64,000 nucleotides of DNA. It comes from Brevundimonas mediterranea (GTDB lineage: Bacteria; Pseudomonadota; Alphaproteobacteria; Caulobacterales; Caulobacteraceae). The DNA lies in the NCBI RefSeq assembly GCF_014196125.1, contig NZ_JACIDA010000001.1, forward strand, positions 806,001-870,000, given 5' to 3'. The translations under genes and the position numbers were made by a program. Positions 13,957 to 22,295 of this stretch are shown here, in pieces. The notes under the pieces were generated by a model. It saw only the letters and a list, made by a program, of their open reading frames with translations, was not told where the DNA came from and ran no database searches. Positions within the stretch are counted from its first letter, which is position 1; the number at the start of each line of letters is the position of its first letter.

Positions 13957-15930
13957 ATGTCGCGTACCCGCCTGACCGCCGCCGCCTGCCTCGCCGCCCT
14001 GATGACCGCCGCCCCGGCCCTGGCCCAGGACTTCCAGTCCACGCCGGTGGTCACCGACCCGACCCAGGCCGCCCTGGCCCTGCCCCGCGCACAGCCGGCC
14101 ATCCCAGCCCCTGCCGACACCCCCTATCCCGGTGTCATTAAGTACCAGGCCGACATCACCGACCTCGACCGCCGCATTATCCGCGTCCGCCAGACCATCC
14201 CCGTCGCCGGTCCCGGCCCCCTGACCCTGCTCTATCCGAAATACCTTCCGGGCAACCACGCCGACACCGGCCCGATCCAACTGCTGGCCGGCCTCACGGT
14301 CACGGCGAACGGGCAGCGCATCGAATGGCTGCGCGACACCCTCGAACCCTACGCCTTCCACCTCGACATACCGGCGGGCGTCACCCAGATCGACGTCGCC
14401 TTCCAGCAGCTGACCCAGCCGGACAGCTCCAACTGGCGCGTGCTGATGACCCCGGCCATGGTCAATCTGCAGTGGGAGAAGGCCATCCTCTATCCGGCTG
14501 GCTACTACAGCCGCCAGATCCCGGTCGCCGCCTCCGTCGCCCTGCCCGCCGGCTGGAACTACGGCACGGCCCTGACCACGGCGTCCCGGGACGGCGATAT
14601 CGCCACCTTCGAGACGACCGACCTCTACACCCTGATCGACAGCCCCATCTTCGCCGGCGCCCACTACCGCCGCATCGACATCGACCCGACCGGAGACCGC
14701 GTCCACTTGAACCTGCTGGCTGACGAGGCCAAGGGCCTAGCCGCCACCGACGACCAACTGAAACTCTACGAGACCATGGTCCAGCAGGCCGACCGCCTGT
14801 TCGGCGCTCGCCATTTCGATAACTATGAGTTCCTGTTCGCCCTGACCGATCAGATGGGCGGCATCGGCCTGGAGCATCACCGGTCGTCCGAGAACACCGG
14901 CGCCCCCGGCTTCTTCACCGACTGGGCCAAGAGCGCCGGCGACCGGGGCCTGCTGCCGCACGAATACACCCACTCTTGGAACGGTAAATTCATGCGCCCG
15001 GCGGACGAACTGACCGCCAACCACAATGTCCCGACCCAGAACACCCTGCTGTGGGTCTATGAGGGCCAGACCGAATACTGGGGCGACGTCCTGGCCGCCC
15101 GCGCCGGCCTGCACTCCAAGTCCGTCGCCCTGGCTACCCTGGCCAATGTCGCCGCCTTCTACGACAACCAGCCGGGTCGTCAGTGGCGCGCGCTGCAGGA
15201 CACGAACAACCACAACCTCCTCGGCTACCGCGTGCCGGGTCAGTTCCCGTCCTGGATGCGCGGCACCGGCGACTACTACCGCGAAAGCCTGCTGGTCTGG
15301 CTGGAGGCCGACACCCTGATCCGGGCCGAGACCAATGGCCGCAAGTCGCTCGACGACTTCGCCAAGGGCTTCTTCGGCCATGACGACGGCGAATGGGATA
15401 CCCAGGGCTATACCTTCGACCAGGTCGTCGCCGCCCTGAACGCCGTCCACCCGCACGACTGGGCCGCCTTCCTGCGCGACCGCCTCGACGCCGTCGGCCC
15501 AGACGCCCGCGCGCCCCTGGCGGGGATCGAGCGCGGCGGCTGGCGCCTGACCTACACCGACACGCCCAACGCCGACGAGAAGGCCGTCAACACCGGCTGG
15601 GCCAATGACTTCCAGTATTCGCTGGGATTCACCCTGGCCGGTGACAAGTTGACTAACATCCTCTGGGACGGCCCCGCCTTCGACCAGGGGATCGGCGCGG
15701 GCTGGAGCCTTGTCGCCGTCAACGGCAAGGCCGGCTCAGCCGAGGCGCTCCGCAACGCCGTCACCGCGGCCAAAGGCGCGGACGTCCCTCTCGAACTTCT
15801 GATCAAGTCCGGCGATCGCTTCCGCACCGTCGCCTTCGACTACCATGGCGGCCTGCGCTATCCGCGCCTGGAACGGATCGAGGGAACGCCGGATCGTCTG
15901 TCTGAAATTCTCGCGCCTCGCAGGCGCTAG
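13957..15930 (+). CDS. Secreted M61 (glycyl aminopeptidase-like) metallopeptidase, copy 2
   Basis: 657 residues with a signal peptide (cut after APALAQ, about residue 24). Same layout as copy 1: N-terminal beta domain (YPKYLPGNHADTGPIQLL), catalytic domain with HEYTH at residues 335-339 (E336 catalytic), the shared GGIGLEHHRSSEN motif ahead of it, YEGQTEYWG after it, and a C-terminal PDZ domain (DGPAFDQGIGAGWSLVAVNG). The two copies stay alignable over their whole length and end in nearly the same sequence (LRYPRLERIEGT, then RLSxIL). Differences lie mainly in loops, suggesting different peptide specificity rather than redundancy. Confidence 0.9.
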   Translation: MSRTRLTAAACLAALMTAAPALAQDFQSTPVVTDPTQAALALPRAQPAIPAPADTPYPGVIKYQADITDLDRRIIRVRQTIPVAGPGPLTLLYPKYLPGNHADTGPIQLLAGLTVTANGQRIEWLRDTLEPYAFHLDIPAGVTQIDVAFQQLTQPDSSNWRVLMTPAMVNLQWEKAILYPAGYYSRQIPVAASVALPAGWNYGTALTTASRDGDIATFETTDLYTLIDSPIFAGAHYRRIDIDPTGDRVHLNLLADEAKGLAATDDQLKLYETMVQQADRLFGARHFDNYEFLFALTDQMGGIGLEHHRSSENTGAPGFFTDWAKSAGDRGLLPHEYTHSWNGKFMRPADELTANHNVPTQNTLLWVYEGQTEYWGDVLAARAGLHSKSVALATLANVAAFYDNQPGRQWRALQDTNNHNLLGYRVPGQFPSWMRGTGDYYRESLLVWLEADTLIRAETNGRKSLDDFAKGFFGHDDGEWDTQGYTFDQVVAALNAVHPHDWAAFLRDRLDAVGPDARAPLAGIERGGWRLTYTDTPNADEKAVNTGWANDFQYSLGFTLAGDKLTNILWDGPAFDQGIGAGWSLVAVNGKAGSAEALRNAVTAAKGADVPLELLIKSGDRFRTVAFDYHGGLRYPRLERIEGTPDRLSEILAPRRR

Positions 15931-15992
15931 AACGATCACCTCCCCGCCGGCGAAGGCCGACGGGAAGGACAGGCGGCAGCGTCAACGAGCGC

Positions 15993-16059
15993 CAGGAGGG
16001 GGCGACCCCGCGCCTTAAGCTCTTGGGGTCATCGCCACCGTCGGAGACGCCCCCTCCTG
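15993..16059. repeat. Inverted repeat between the M61 and PfpI genes
   Basis: Perfect 12-base arms (CAGGAGGGGGCG at 15993-16004, its complement at 16048-16059), with a weaker internal ACCCC/GGGGT pairing. It lies in the gap between convergent genes and may terminate transcription, but no T run follows it on either strand. Confidence 0.55.
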
Positions 16060-16112
16060 ATCGCTAGGGCGATCTGTCCACCCACGCGCCTTCGCGCGCT
16101 GAGAGGTGAGGC

Positions 16113-16793
16113 TTATGCCTTCAACAGCCCCAGCAGCGCCTCGGCCGCCTCACGCGAGGAGCCCGGATTCTGACCCGTCACCAGCTTGCCGTCGACCACG
16201 ACATAGGACCCCCAGTCCGGCCCCTTGGAATAGTCGCCGCCGTTGGCAGTCAGGACATTCTCGACCAGGAAGGGCACCACGTCCGTCAGGCCAACGGCCT
16301 CCTCTTCCGAGTTGGTGAAGCCCGTCACCTTGCGACCCTCGACCAGCGGCTTGCCGTCCGGCCCATGGACCGACTTCAGCACGCCCGGCGCATGACAGAC
16401 GAAGCCGGTCGGCTTGTCCGCCTTGGCGAAGGCCTCGATGAGGGCGATGGAATCCTTGTCGTTCGCCAGGTCCCACAGCGGGCCGTGGCCGCCCGGATAG
16501 AAGACGGCGTCGAAATCCTCGGCCTTCACCGACGCCAATTCGACGGTCGAAGCCAGCGCCGCCTGGGCCTCGGCGTCGGCCTTGAACCGGTGCGTGTCCT
16601 CGGTCTGGGCGTCCGCATCATCGCTCTTGGGGTCCAGCGGCGGCTGCCCGCCCTTGGGCGAGGCCAGCACGATCTCCGCGCCCGCATCCTTCATCGCATA
16701 ATAGGGCGCAGCCAGTTCCTCCAGCCAGAAACCGGTCTTCTTGCCGGTGTCGCCGAGTTGATCGTGCGAGGTCAGAACCGTCAGGATCTTCAT
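16113..16793 (-). CDS. DJ-1/PfpI (type 1 glutamine amidotransferase-like) protein
   Basis: 226 residues from ATG 16793 (MKILTVLTSHD); the longer open frame upstream overlaps the divergent esterase and is not supported. It has the class I GATase-like fold with FYPGGHGPLWDL before the nucleophile elbow and the nucleophile C133 in FVCHAPGVL, plus a late VVVDGKLVTGQNPGSS. The family includes Hsp31-type chaperones, glyoxalase III/deglycases and PfpI proteases; EEEAVGLTDVVPFLVE places it in the Hsp31-like branch. A role in carbonyl or oxidative stress is likely but inferred. Confidence 0.87.
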   Translation of the reverse strand: MKILTVLTSHDQLGDTGKKTGFWLEELAAPYYAMKDAGAEIVLASPKGGQPPLDPKSDDADAQTEDTHRFKADAEAQAALASTVELASVKAEDFDAVFYPGGHGPLWDLANDKDSIALIEAFAKADKPTGFVCHAPGVLKSVHGPDGKPLVEGRKVTGFTNSEEEAVGLTDVVPFLVENVLTANGGDYSKGPDWGSYVVVDGKLVTGQNPGSSREAAEALLGLLKA

Positions 16794-16923
16794 GTGGGGG
16801 ATCTCCTTTTCAGGCGTAACAAATGGGAAGCCAGACCGATCCCTCCAATGGTCGGCGACCGGCCTGTGTGGCGCATCCAGGAATCGCTTCACCCTGCGGC
16901 CAGTACACAAGGAGACACACGGC

Positions 16924-17835
16924 ATGAGACATTGGCTCGGAGCCTTGGCGTTCGGACTGGGCGCATTTGGACTGGCGTCCATCGCCAAGGCCGACTGCGC
17001 GATCGGGGCGCCCGGCGCCACCCGCAGCGTCGCCTTCGGTCCCGACCGGCGCGCGGTGCAGATCCATATTCCACACGGCTTCGCCCCCGCCCGGCCCGCG
17101 CCCCTTGTCTTCGTCCTGCACGGCAGCGGCGGCACGGGATCGGCGATCATGAGGGATTCCAAGCTGGCCGAGACCGCCGACCGACACGGCTTCATCGTCG
17201 CCGCCCCCGACGCAGGCATCCCGGTCGAACAAGGCTTCGTCTGGAATGTGCCCGGCGTGCCGACCATCACGGGAGACGTGCCGGGTCCGGACGACGCCGA
17301 CGACGTCGCCTTCCTGGTGGAGATGGTCGAGGAACTGGCTTCACAGGGCTGCGTCGATGACAGCCGGGTCTACGCCACCGGCCTGTCGGGCGGCGGTCGG
17401 ATGACGTCGTGGCTGGGCTGCGTGGCCGCCGACCGGTTCGCCGCCATCGGGCCGGTCGTCGGACTGCGAGCGGGCAATCCGCGCAAGGGCTCCCCTGACC
17501 GGCCCGATCCCGCCACCTGCCGACCGTCCCGCCCCATGCCGATCATCGCCTTCGCCGGCGACGCAGACGCGACCAATCCGATCCAGGGCGGCGGCGCGCC
17601 CTACTGGAGCTATACGATGCACGCGGCCGAGCAGCGCTGGGCCCAGTTGAACGGCTGCGCCAGCACCCGCCCGACGCTCTGGGTCTCGACCTCCGTCTAT
17701 GAGGAAGGCTACGCCGACTGCCGCGACGGCGCCGAGGTCGTCGGCCGCATCACCCGCGACGGCGGCCACAGCTGGGTCGCCGACAACGAAGCCATGTGGG
17801 CCTTCTTCGCCTCACGATCGCGCCCGCAAAACTGA
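16924..17835 (+). CDS. Secreted PHB-depolymerase/feruloyl-esterase-like alpha/beta hydrolase
   Basis: 303 residues from ATG 16924. A signal peptide ends near IAKADC. It is an LpqC-type alpha/beta hydrolase: oxyanion segment VLHGSGGTG near residue 70, nucleophile S155 in GLSGGG, an acidic residue in FAGDADATNPIQ and a late histidine in DGGHSWVADN. Relatives cleave polyhydroxybutyrate or feruloyl esters outside the cell; the actual substrate is not readable. It is divergent from the PfpI gene and ends about 70 bases before the rplL terminator. Confidence 0.82.
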   Translation: MRHWLGALAFGLGAFGLASIAKADCAIGAPGATRSVAFGPDRRAVQIHIPHGFAPARPAPLVFVLHGSGGTGSAIMRDSKLAETADRHGFIVAAPDAGIPVEQGFVWNVPGVPTITGDVPGPDDADDVAFLVEMVEELASQGCVDDSRVYATGLSGGGRMTSWLGCVAADRFAAIGPVVGLRAGNPRKGSPDRPDPATCRPSRPMPIIAFAGDADATNPIQGGGAPYWSYTMHAAEQRWAQLNGCASTRPTLWVSTSVYEEGYADCRDGAEVVGRITRDGGHSWVADNEAMWAFFASRSRPQN

Positions 17836-17906
17836 CACAGACCAAGCCCTAGCCGTAGCGCCGCCCATGGGCCTCAAGTAGCCCGAAGGGCGATAGGCCC
17901 AAAAGA

Positions 17907-17936
17907 AAAGGCCCGGCGGTTTCCCGCCGGGCCTTT
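17907..17936 (-). terminator. Intrinsic terminator of rplJ-rplL
   Basis: Perfect 13-bp GC-rich stem (17907-17919 with 17924-17936) with a 4-base loop; on the minus strand it runs straight into TTTTCTTTT. It stops rplL transcripts and would also slow plus-strand readthrough from the esterase gene. Confidence 0.9.
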
Positions 17937-17967
17937 CCGATATTCAGCAAATGCCGAAAGTCAGATC

Positions 17968-18351
17968 TTACTTGATCTGGACCTTGGCGCCGGCTTCCGT
18001 CAGCTTCTTGGCGACTTCGTCGGCGACTTGCTTGGAGACGTTCTCGACGACGTTCTGCGGAGCGCCTTCGACCAGGTCCTTGGCTTCCTTCAGACCCAGG
18101 TCCGAACGCACGCCACGGACTTCCTTGATCACGTTGATCTTCTTGTCGCCGCCGTCGATCAGGACAACGGTGAATTCGGTTTGCTCTTCGGCGGCTTCAG
18201 CCGGAGCAGCGCCACCACCGGCCGGCATGGCCATGGCGACGGGAGCAGCGGCGCTGACGCCCCACTTTTCTTCAAGCAGCTTAGACAGTTCAGCAGCTTC
18301 GAGAACGGTCAGAGCGGACAGGTCTTCGACGATCTTGGCGAGGTCAGCCAT
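17968..18351 (-). CDS. rplL: 50S ribosomal protein L7/L12
   Basis: 127 residues. N-terminal dimerisation helices ([20 protein letters not shown]), a short Ala/Gly-rich hinge (about residues 35-55) and the C-terminal factor-binding domain with [11 protein letters not shown] and [13 protein letters not shown]. It forms the ribosomal stalk and recruits translational GTPases. It is downstream of rplJ and ends at a strong terminator; rpoB does not follow, unlike the usual rplKAJL-rpoBC order. Confidence 0.97.
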   Translation of the reverse strand: MADLAKIVEDLSALTVLEAAELSKLLEEKWGVSAAAPVAMAMPAGGGAAPAEAAEEQTEFTVVLIDGGDKKINVIKEVRGVRSDLGLKEAKDLVEGAPQNVVENVSKQVADEVAKKLTEAGAKVQIK

Positions 18352-18413
18352 TGTCAGTTTTCCTTCGGAGGATTGGTTTTAGAGAGTGATGCAGAGATGA
18401 AAGGCTGTGCCGC

Positions 18414-18929
18414 TTACGCGGCTTCCTTGGTGGCGTAGGCGTTGAACACGCGAGCCAGCTGACCGGCGGGTGCTTGCAGCACGCCGGCGATCTTGGTCGC
18501 AGGCGCATTGAGCAGGCCGATGATTTGGCTGCGCACTTCGTCGAGCGTCGGGAGCTTGGAAAGAACTTCCACGCCCTTTTGATCGACGACGGTGTCGCCC
18601 ATGAAGCCGCCGACGATCTTGAAGCGATCGTTGGCCTTGGCGAACTCGGTGGCGACCTTGGCGGCCGTACCGGGGTTCTCGGCGTATGCGATGCCCACGG
18701 GACCCTTGAACAGGCCGTGGAATTCGCTGCCTTCTTCGGCTTCGAGCGCCTTCAGCGCCAGGCGGTTCTTGACCACCTTGAACGCGCCGCCTTCTTTACG
18801 AAGACGTCCGCGCAGATCTTCCATTTCCGCAACGGTCAGACCCAGGTTGTGGGTCACGACCACGGAGCCGGCGTCGGCGAATACGCCCTTGAGCGTTTCG
18901 ATCGACTCGGCTTTTTGAGCGCGGTCCAT
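18414..18929 (-). CDS. rplJ: 50S ribosomal protein L10
   Basis: 171 residues from ATG 18929 (MDRAQKAESIETLKGVF), with GGAG eight bases upstream; the seven extra upstream codons are not needed. The N-terminal domain binds 23S rRNA, and the C-terminal helix (RVFNAYATKEAA end) carries L7/L12 dimers. In many bacteria L10-L12 represses its own mRNA by binding the leader, so the upstream gap is the place to look for that element. Confidence 0.96.
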   Translation of the reverse strand: MDRAQKAESIETLKGVFADAGSVVVTHNLGLTVAEMEDLRGRLRKEGGAFKVVKNRLALKALEAEEGSEFHGLFKGPVGIAYAENPGTAAKVATEFAKANDRFKIVGGFMGDTVVDQKGVEVLSKLPTLDEVRSQIIGLLNAPATKIAGVLQAPAGQLARVFNAYATKEAA

Positions 18930-19247
18930 TGCGGTCTCCAGTCTTGGCATTCGCCGCCGGGCTTATTCCCGACGACGGATTGGCCAAAGCGCCGCGCATC
19001 GCTGCGAAGCGTTCAGGCCGGTCGTATTGTCCGAAGGATGCGTCTGACGGCGTCCGTCCCGGAATGCGGGCTGACAGCGCAGGTTCGCGTCCCCATCTCC
19101 CCACGGCGTCAGAGGGCTCTCTGACAGTTATGGCCTGGGTGACCCCCACGCCCCGAAGTTCTCGGACAGGACCGTCAAAGGCATGAACCTCTGACGGGAA
19201 GCGGCGCTCATACAAGGACACCGACAGGAAATCAAGGAGCCGAGCGC
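18930..19247. other. Divergent gap upstream of rplJ and a GST gene
   Basis: 318 bases with no gene I can support. It must hold the rplJL promoter (minus strand) and the GST promoter (plus strand). The part next to rplJ, GC-rich with short complementary stretches, is where an autoregulatory L10 leader would sit, but I cannot draw the kink-turn motif with confidence. Confidence 0.4.
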
Positions 19248-19955
19248 ATGGCCTATGAACTCTATTACTGGCCGACCATCCAGGGACGGGGCGAGTTCGT
19301 CCGCCTGGCGCTGGAAGCGGCCGGCGCCGACTATGTCGATATCTCGCGTCAGGACGACGGCAAGGCGATGATGAAGCTGATGGAGACGGCGACCACGCCC
19401 GCTTTCGCCCCGCCCTTTCTGCGCCTGGGCGACCGCACCATCGGTCAGGTCGCCGCTATTCTGGCCTGGCTGGGTCCGCAACTGGGGATCAGCCCGAACG
19501 GCGACAGCGACCGCGCCTGGCTGAACCAGATCCAGCTGACTTTCGCCGACCTGGTCGCCGAGGCCCATGACACCCACCATCCGGTCGATCTGATGGCCTA
19601 CTACGACGAGCAGAAATCCGAGGCCGCTCGCCGGTCGAAGGTCTTCCGGGAGCAGCGGATCGGGAAATTCCTCCGCTGGGCCGAACAGGTCCTTATAGCC
19701 AATCCCTACGGCCCGGATTGGCTGGTCGGCGAACGCCTGACCTATGCCGACCTATCTCTGTTCCAAGTGGTGGAGGGCCTAGGCTATGCCTTCCCCAAGG
19801 CGACCGAGGCCGTGCTCAACACCACGCCGCATATTGTCGCCGTCCGCGACAGGGTCGCCGCTCTGCCCCGTGTCAGCGCCTATCTAAAGAGCGACCGCCG
19901 CATCCCGTTCAACGAGGACGGCATATTCCGTCGCTATCCCGAACTGGACGGCTGA
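19248..19955 (+). CDS. Glutathione S-transferase family protein
   Basis: 235 residues. The N-terminal thioredoxin-like half (YELYYWPTIQGRGEFVRLALE) has the YYWPTIQGRGE start typical of sigma-class GSTs, where the first tyrosines serve glutathione. The helical C-terminal half contains the N-capping motif LTYADLSLFQVVEGL. It probably conjugates glutathione to electrophiles in the cytoplasm; the co-substrate is unknown. ATG 19248 has an AAGGAG-like site at about eight bases. It ends three bases before the convergent DUF2059 gene. Confidence 0.88.
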   Translation: MAYELYYWPTIQGRGEFVRLALEAAGADYVDISRQDDGKAMMKLMETATTPAFAPPFLRLGDRTIGQVAAILAWLGPQLGISPNGDSDRAWLNQIQLTFADLVAEAHDTHHPVDLMAYYDEQKSEAARRSKVFREQRIGKFLRWAEQVLIANPYGPDWLVGERLTYADLSLFQVVEGLGYAFPKATEAVLNTTPHIVAVRDRVAALPRVSAYLKSDRRIPFNEDGIFRRYPELDG

Positions 19956-19958
19956 GGC

Positions 19959-20474
19959 TTACTGGTGCGCGGACTTGCGCCCTGTTTGGCCACCCGTCTC
20001 GCAGTCGAATTGGGCGCAATATTTGGTCATCAACTCTTCGGTGAAGGCCGTCAGATGTTCGATAGTGATCTCGTTCATCACCGCGCTTAGCTGGAGAGTC
20101 TTCGTCGCGACCTGGCGGCCTACGGGACTGTCATAGAAGGCGATCTGGGCCTCCAGCTCTTCGACTGTGAACGTGGCGGCATAATGGGGAACCATGTCAG
20201 CCATGACGTCATCGACCAGGGCGGTCAGCATGCGCGGCGCATTACTCCGCAGCCAAGCCGCCTCCTCGGCGCCCTGCCCCTCCGTGTCCGCCTTGGCCAG
20301 TTGGTCCGCGATCATCGCCTCCATGACCTTTGTGAAGTTCGGCCCGGCAGAGAGGCGGATAACCCGCTCCGCCAGCGTCGTCCGCTGAGCTAGGCCGCGA
20401 TCCTGCGCTGCGACAGGTCCTACCGCGAACAGGCCAAACAGCGCCGCAATCGTCAAAAGTCCAATGATACGCAT
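19959..20474 (-). CDS. Periplasmic DUF2059 domain protein
   Basis: 171 residues with a Sec signal peptide (MRIIGLLTIAALFGLFAVGP, cut near VAAQ). The mature part is helical and matches DUF2059, with the characteristic YAATFTVEELEAQIAFYDSP and VGRQVATKT block at about residues 100-125. The function of this family is not known. It has two cysteines near the C-terminus (KYCAQFDC) that could form a disulfide. Confidence 0.85.
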   Translation of the reverse strand: MRIIGLLTIAALFGLFAVGPVAAQDRGLAQRTTLAERVIRLSAGPNFTKVMEAMIADQLAKADTEGQGAEEAAWLRSNAPRMLTALVDDVMADMVPHYAATFTVEELEAQIAFYDSPVGRQVATKTLQLSAVMNEITIEHLTAFTEELMTKYCAQFDCETGGQTGRKSAHQ

Positions 20475-20543
20475 ATCGTCCCCCTCGCCCTTCTTATCCG
20501 AGCACGGCGTGCAGGTGGCCAGAGGGAATCGCCCCTCGGTTGC

Positions 20544-20993
20544 TCAATCGCTAGGAGGCGTGGCGGCGAAGTCTCGAATCAGGACGGCGAGGTCGGGTTC
20601 GTGAACGCTGTCCGCCGCCGCCTCAGGCGTCATCCAACGCCGGTCGCGCTGGTGCGCCTCGGGCCAGTCGCCCAGCTGAAGCACCACCTCCATCGGATAG
20701 ACGGCGACGACATGCCGCCTCAGATCGCCGCTGCGAACGATCTTGGCGTAGCGGAAATGGCCTATGGTCACGTTCCCTATGGGGCCGCGAACACCGGCCT
20801 CCTCCAGCGCTTCCTGAGCCGCAGCCTCGGCGTCGGTCTTTCCGGCCATACGACCGCCCTTGGGAATCACCCAGCGTCGCGTCTCGCGCGACGTGATCAT
20901 CAGGATCTCCAGACCAGCCTCGCCGCGTCGCCACGGCAGGGCGGCGACCTGACGCGTTTCCGACCGGCCTGTGCGTTTCGCGGCTTTGGCCAT
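20544..20993 (-). CDS. Nudix hydrolase, diphosphoinositol-polyphosphatase-like
   Basis: 149 residues. A Nudix box begins at PKGGRMAGKTDAEAAAQEAL and continues EEAGV; the central EExG metal ligands are present, but the canonical box arginine is Q and the early glutamate position is K. That variant is usual in the small DIPP-like bacterial subgroup (VAALPWR start, RRWVIPKGG). It should hydrolyse a nucleoside- or inositol-type diphosphate; the substrate is unknown. Confidence 0.85.
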   Translation of the reverse strand: MAKAAKRTGRSETRQVAALPWRRGEAGLEILMITSRETRRWVIPKGGRMAGKTDAEAAAQEALEEAGVRGPIGNVTIGHFRYAKIVRSGDLRRHVVAVYPMEVVLQLGDWPEAHQRDRRWMTPEAAADSVHEPDLAVLIRDFAATPPSD

Positions 20994-21067
20994 TCTCTAT
21001 CCCCGTCCGGCGCGGCTTGCAAAACGCGGTTTACGTCGCTCCGTCAACCGCTCCGCGTCCGGAAAGT

Positions 21068-21490
21068 TCAGCTGAGCCGCCTTTCATCATAGGCGGCCTG
21101 CGCCTTGCTGACCTCGGCCATATTGTCCTCGGCCCAGTCGATCATGGTTTGGAGCGCATCGACCAGCGTGCCGCCCAGCGGCGTCAGGGCGTAGGAGACA
21201 GAGACCGGCACGGTCGGCGTCACCGTGCGGGTGACCAGTCCGTCCCGCTCCAGCTGGCGGACAGTCTGGCTCAGCATCTTCTGCGACACGCCCTCAATAC
21301 GCCGACGCAAGGCGTTGAACCGCATCGGTTCGTCCCGCAGCAGCGTCAAAACCAGCGTCGTCCACTTGTCGGCGACCCGATCCAGCAGCTGGCGCGTCGG
21401 GCAGGCCGCGGAATAGACGTCAGGCGGCCGGGTTTCCGCCAAGTGACCAGATGAGAGCAAAGTGCCTTCTTGTGACATAGGTGATCTCAT
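21068..21490 (-). CDS. HxlR-family winged-helix regulator
   Basis: 140 residues from ATG 21490, with an equally possible ATG at 21478 (MSQEG). The HxlR domain runs from about residue 28: ACPTRQLLDRVADKWTTLVL, then LRRRIEGVSQKMLSQTVRQL (recognition helix) and the wing YALTPLGGTLVDAL. Family members often sense electrophiles or redox state through the N-terminal cysteine, present here as C30. It is divergent from a NAD(P)-binding gene, 38 bases apart, so it most likely controls that gene and itself. Confidence 0.9.
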   Translation of the reverse strand: MRSPMSQEGTLLSSGHLAETRPPDVYSAACPTRQLLDRVADKWTTLVLTLLRDEPMRFNALRRRIEGVSQKMLSQTVRQLERDGLVTRTVTPTVPVSVSYALTPLGGTLVDALQTMIDWAEDNMAEVSKAQAAYDERRLS

Positions 21491-21497
21491 AACACTT

Positions 21498-21514
21498 GGT
21501 ACCTATTGGATACC
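21498..21514. promoter_or_regulatory. Candidate HxlR operator palindrome
   Basis: A 17-base imperfect palindrome, GGTACCTATTGGATACC, in the 38-base gap between the HxlR gene and its divergent partner. Position and dyad symmetry suit the binding site of a dimeric winged-helix regulator. Confidence 0.5.
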
Positions 21515-21528
21515 ACAGGAGATCGTCC

Positions 21529-22137
21529 ATGAAAGTTGCAGTCCTCGGCGCCAGCGGTCGCGCCGGCTCGGAAATCACCAAGGAACTGGCCGCGCGCGGT
21601 CATGCCGTCGTCGCCATCGCACGCAAACCCGAAACCATCCCGGCCGCGCCCGGCGTCACGGCGACGGCGGGCGACGCGTCGGACGCCGCCGCTCTGGCCC
21701 AACTCATCACGGGTTTGGATGCGGTCATCAGCGCGCTGCACCACAATATCACCGCTGACACCCTGCTGTCCGCGCTGAAGAGCGCCCGCGTGCCCCGTCT
21801 GCTGGTCACCGGCGGCGCCGGCAGCCTGGAGGTCGCGCCGGGCGTTCGCCTGATCGACACCCCGGAGTTCCCTGAAGAGTTCAAGCCCTATGCCCTGCCC
21901 GGCGTCGCCTTCTTGGACGACCTCCGCAACGAGACCCAGATCGACTGGACCTTCTTCTCCCCCGCCGCCTTCATCGAGGAAGGCCCCCGCCTCGGCGTCT
22001 TCCGCACCGGCGGAGACCAGTTGATCACGGATGACAAAGGCGAAAGCCGTATCAGCTTCGCCGACTACGCCATCGCCATGGTGGACGAGTTGGAACAGCA
22101 CAACCACAGCCGCGCCCGCTTCACTGCAGCCTACTGA
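21529..22137 (+). CDS. NAD(P)H-binding (NmrA-like) atypical short-chain dehydrogenase
   Basis: 202 residues from ATG 21529, behind an AGGAG site seven bases upstream. It has a Rossmann fold with the glycine motif LGASGRAGS near residue 7 and AGDASD (D59-type acidic binding edge). It matches the atypical SDR group that often sits beside HxlR regulators and reduces quinones or flavins. The catalytic YxxxK of classical SDRs is not evident. A perfect 11-bp hairpin lies just after its stop. Confidence 0.85.
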   Translation: MKVAVLGASGRAGSEITKELAARGHAVVAIARKPETIPAAPGVTATAGDASDAAALAQLITGLDAVISALHHNITADTLLSALKSARVPRLLVTGGAGSLEVAPGVRLIDTPEFPEEFKPYALPGVAFLDDLRNETQIDWTFFSPAAFIEEGPRLGVFRTGGDQLITDDKGESRISFADYAIAMVDELEQHNHSRARFTAAY

Positions 22138-22144
22138 GGAACAG

Positions 22145-22173
22145 TTGGCGGCGGGCTTCGAACCCGCCGCCAA
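22145..22173 (+). terminator. Hairpin after the NAD(P)-binding gene
   Basis: Perfect 11-bp stem (22145-22155 with 22163-22173) with a 7-base loop, seven bases after the stop. No T run follows, so its efficiency as a terminator is uncertain. Confidence 0.55.
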
Positions 22174-22295
22174 AGACCTCTGCAACACACGCCGCCAAAT
22201 CGCGACACCCCTCCCGATACGGACGATTCCGCATTGACCCCCGTCTGCGGCGTGCAAGGTTACAGAATATTCATCCGCGCTTGGGGGAGCGTCGC

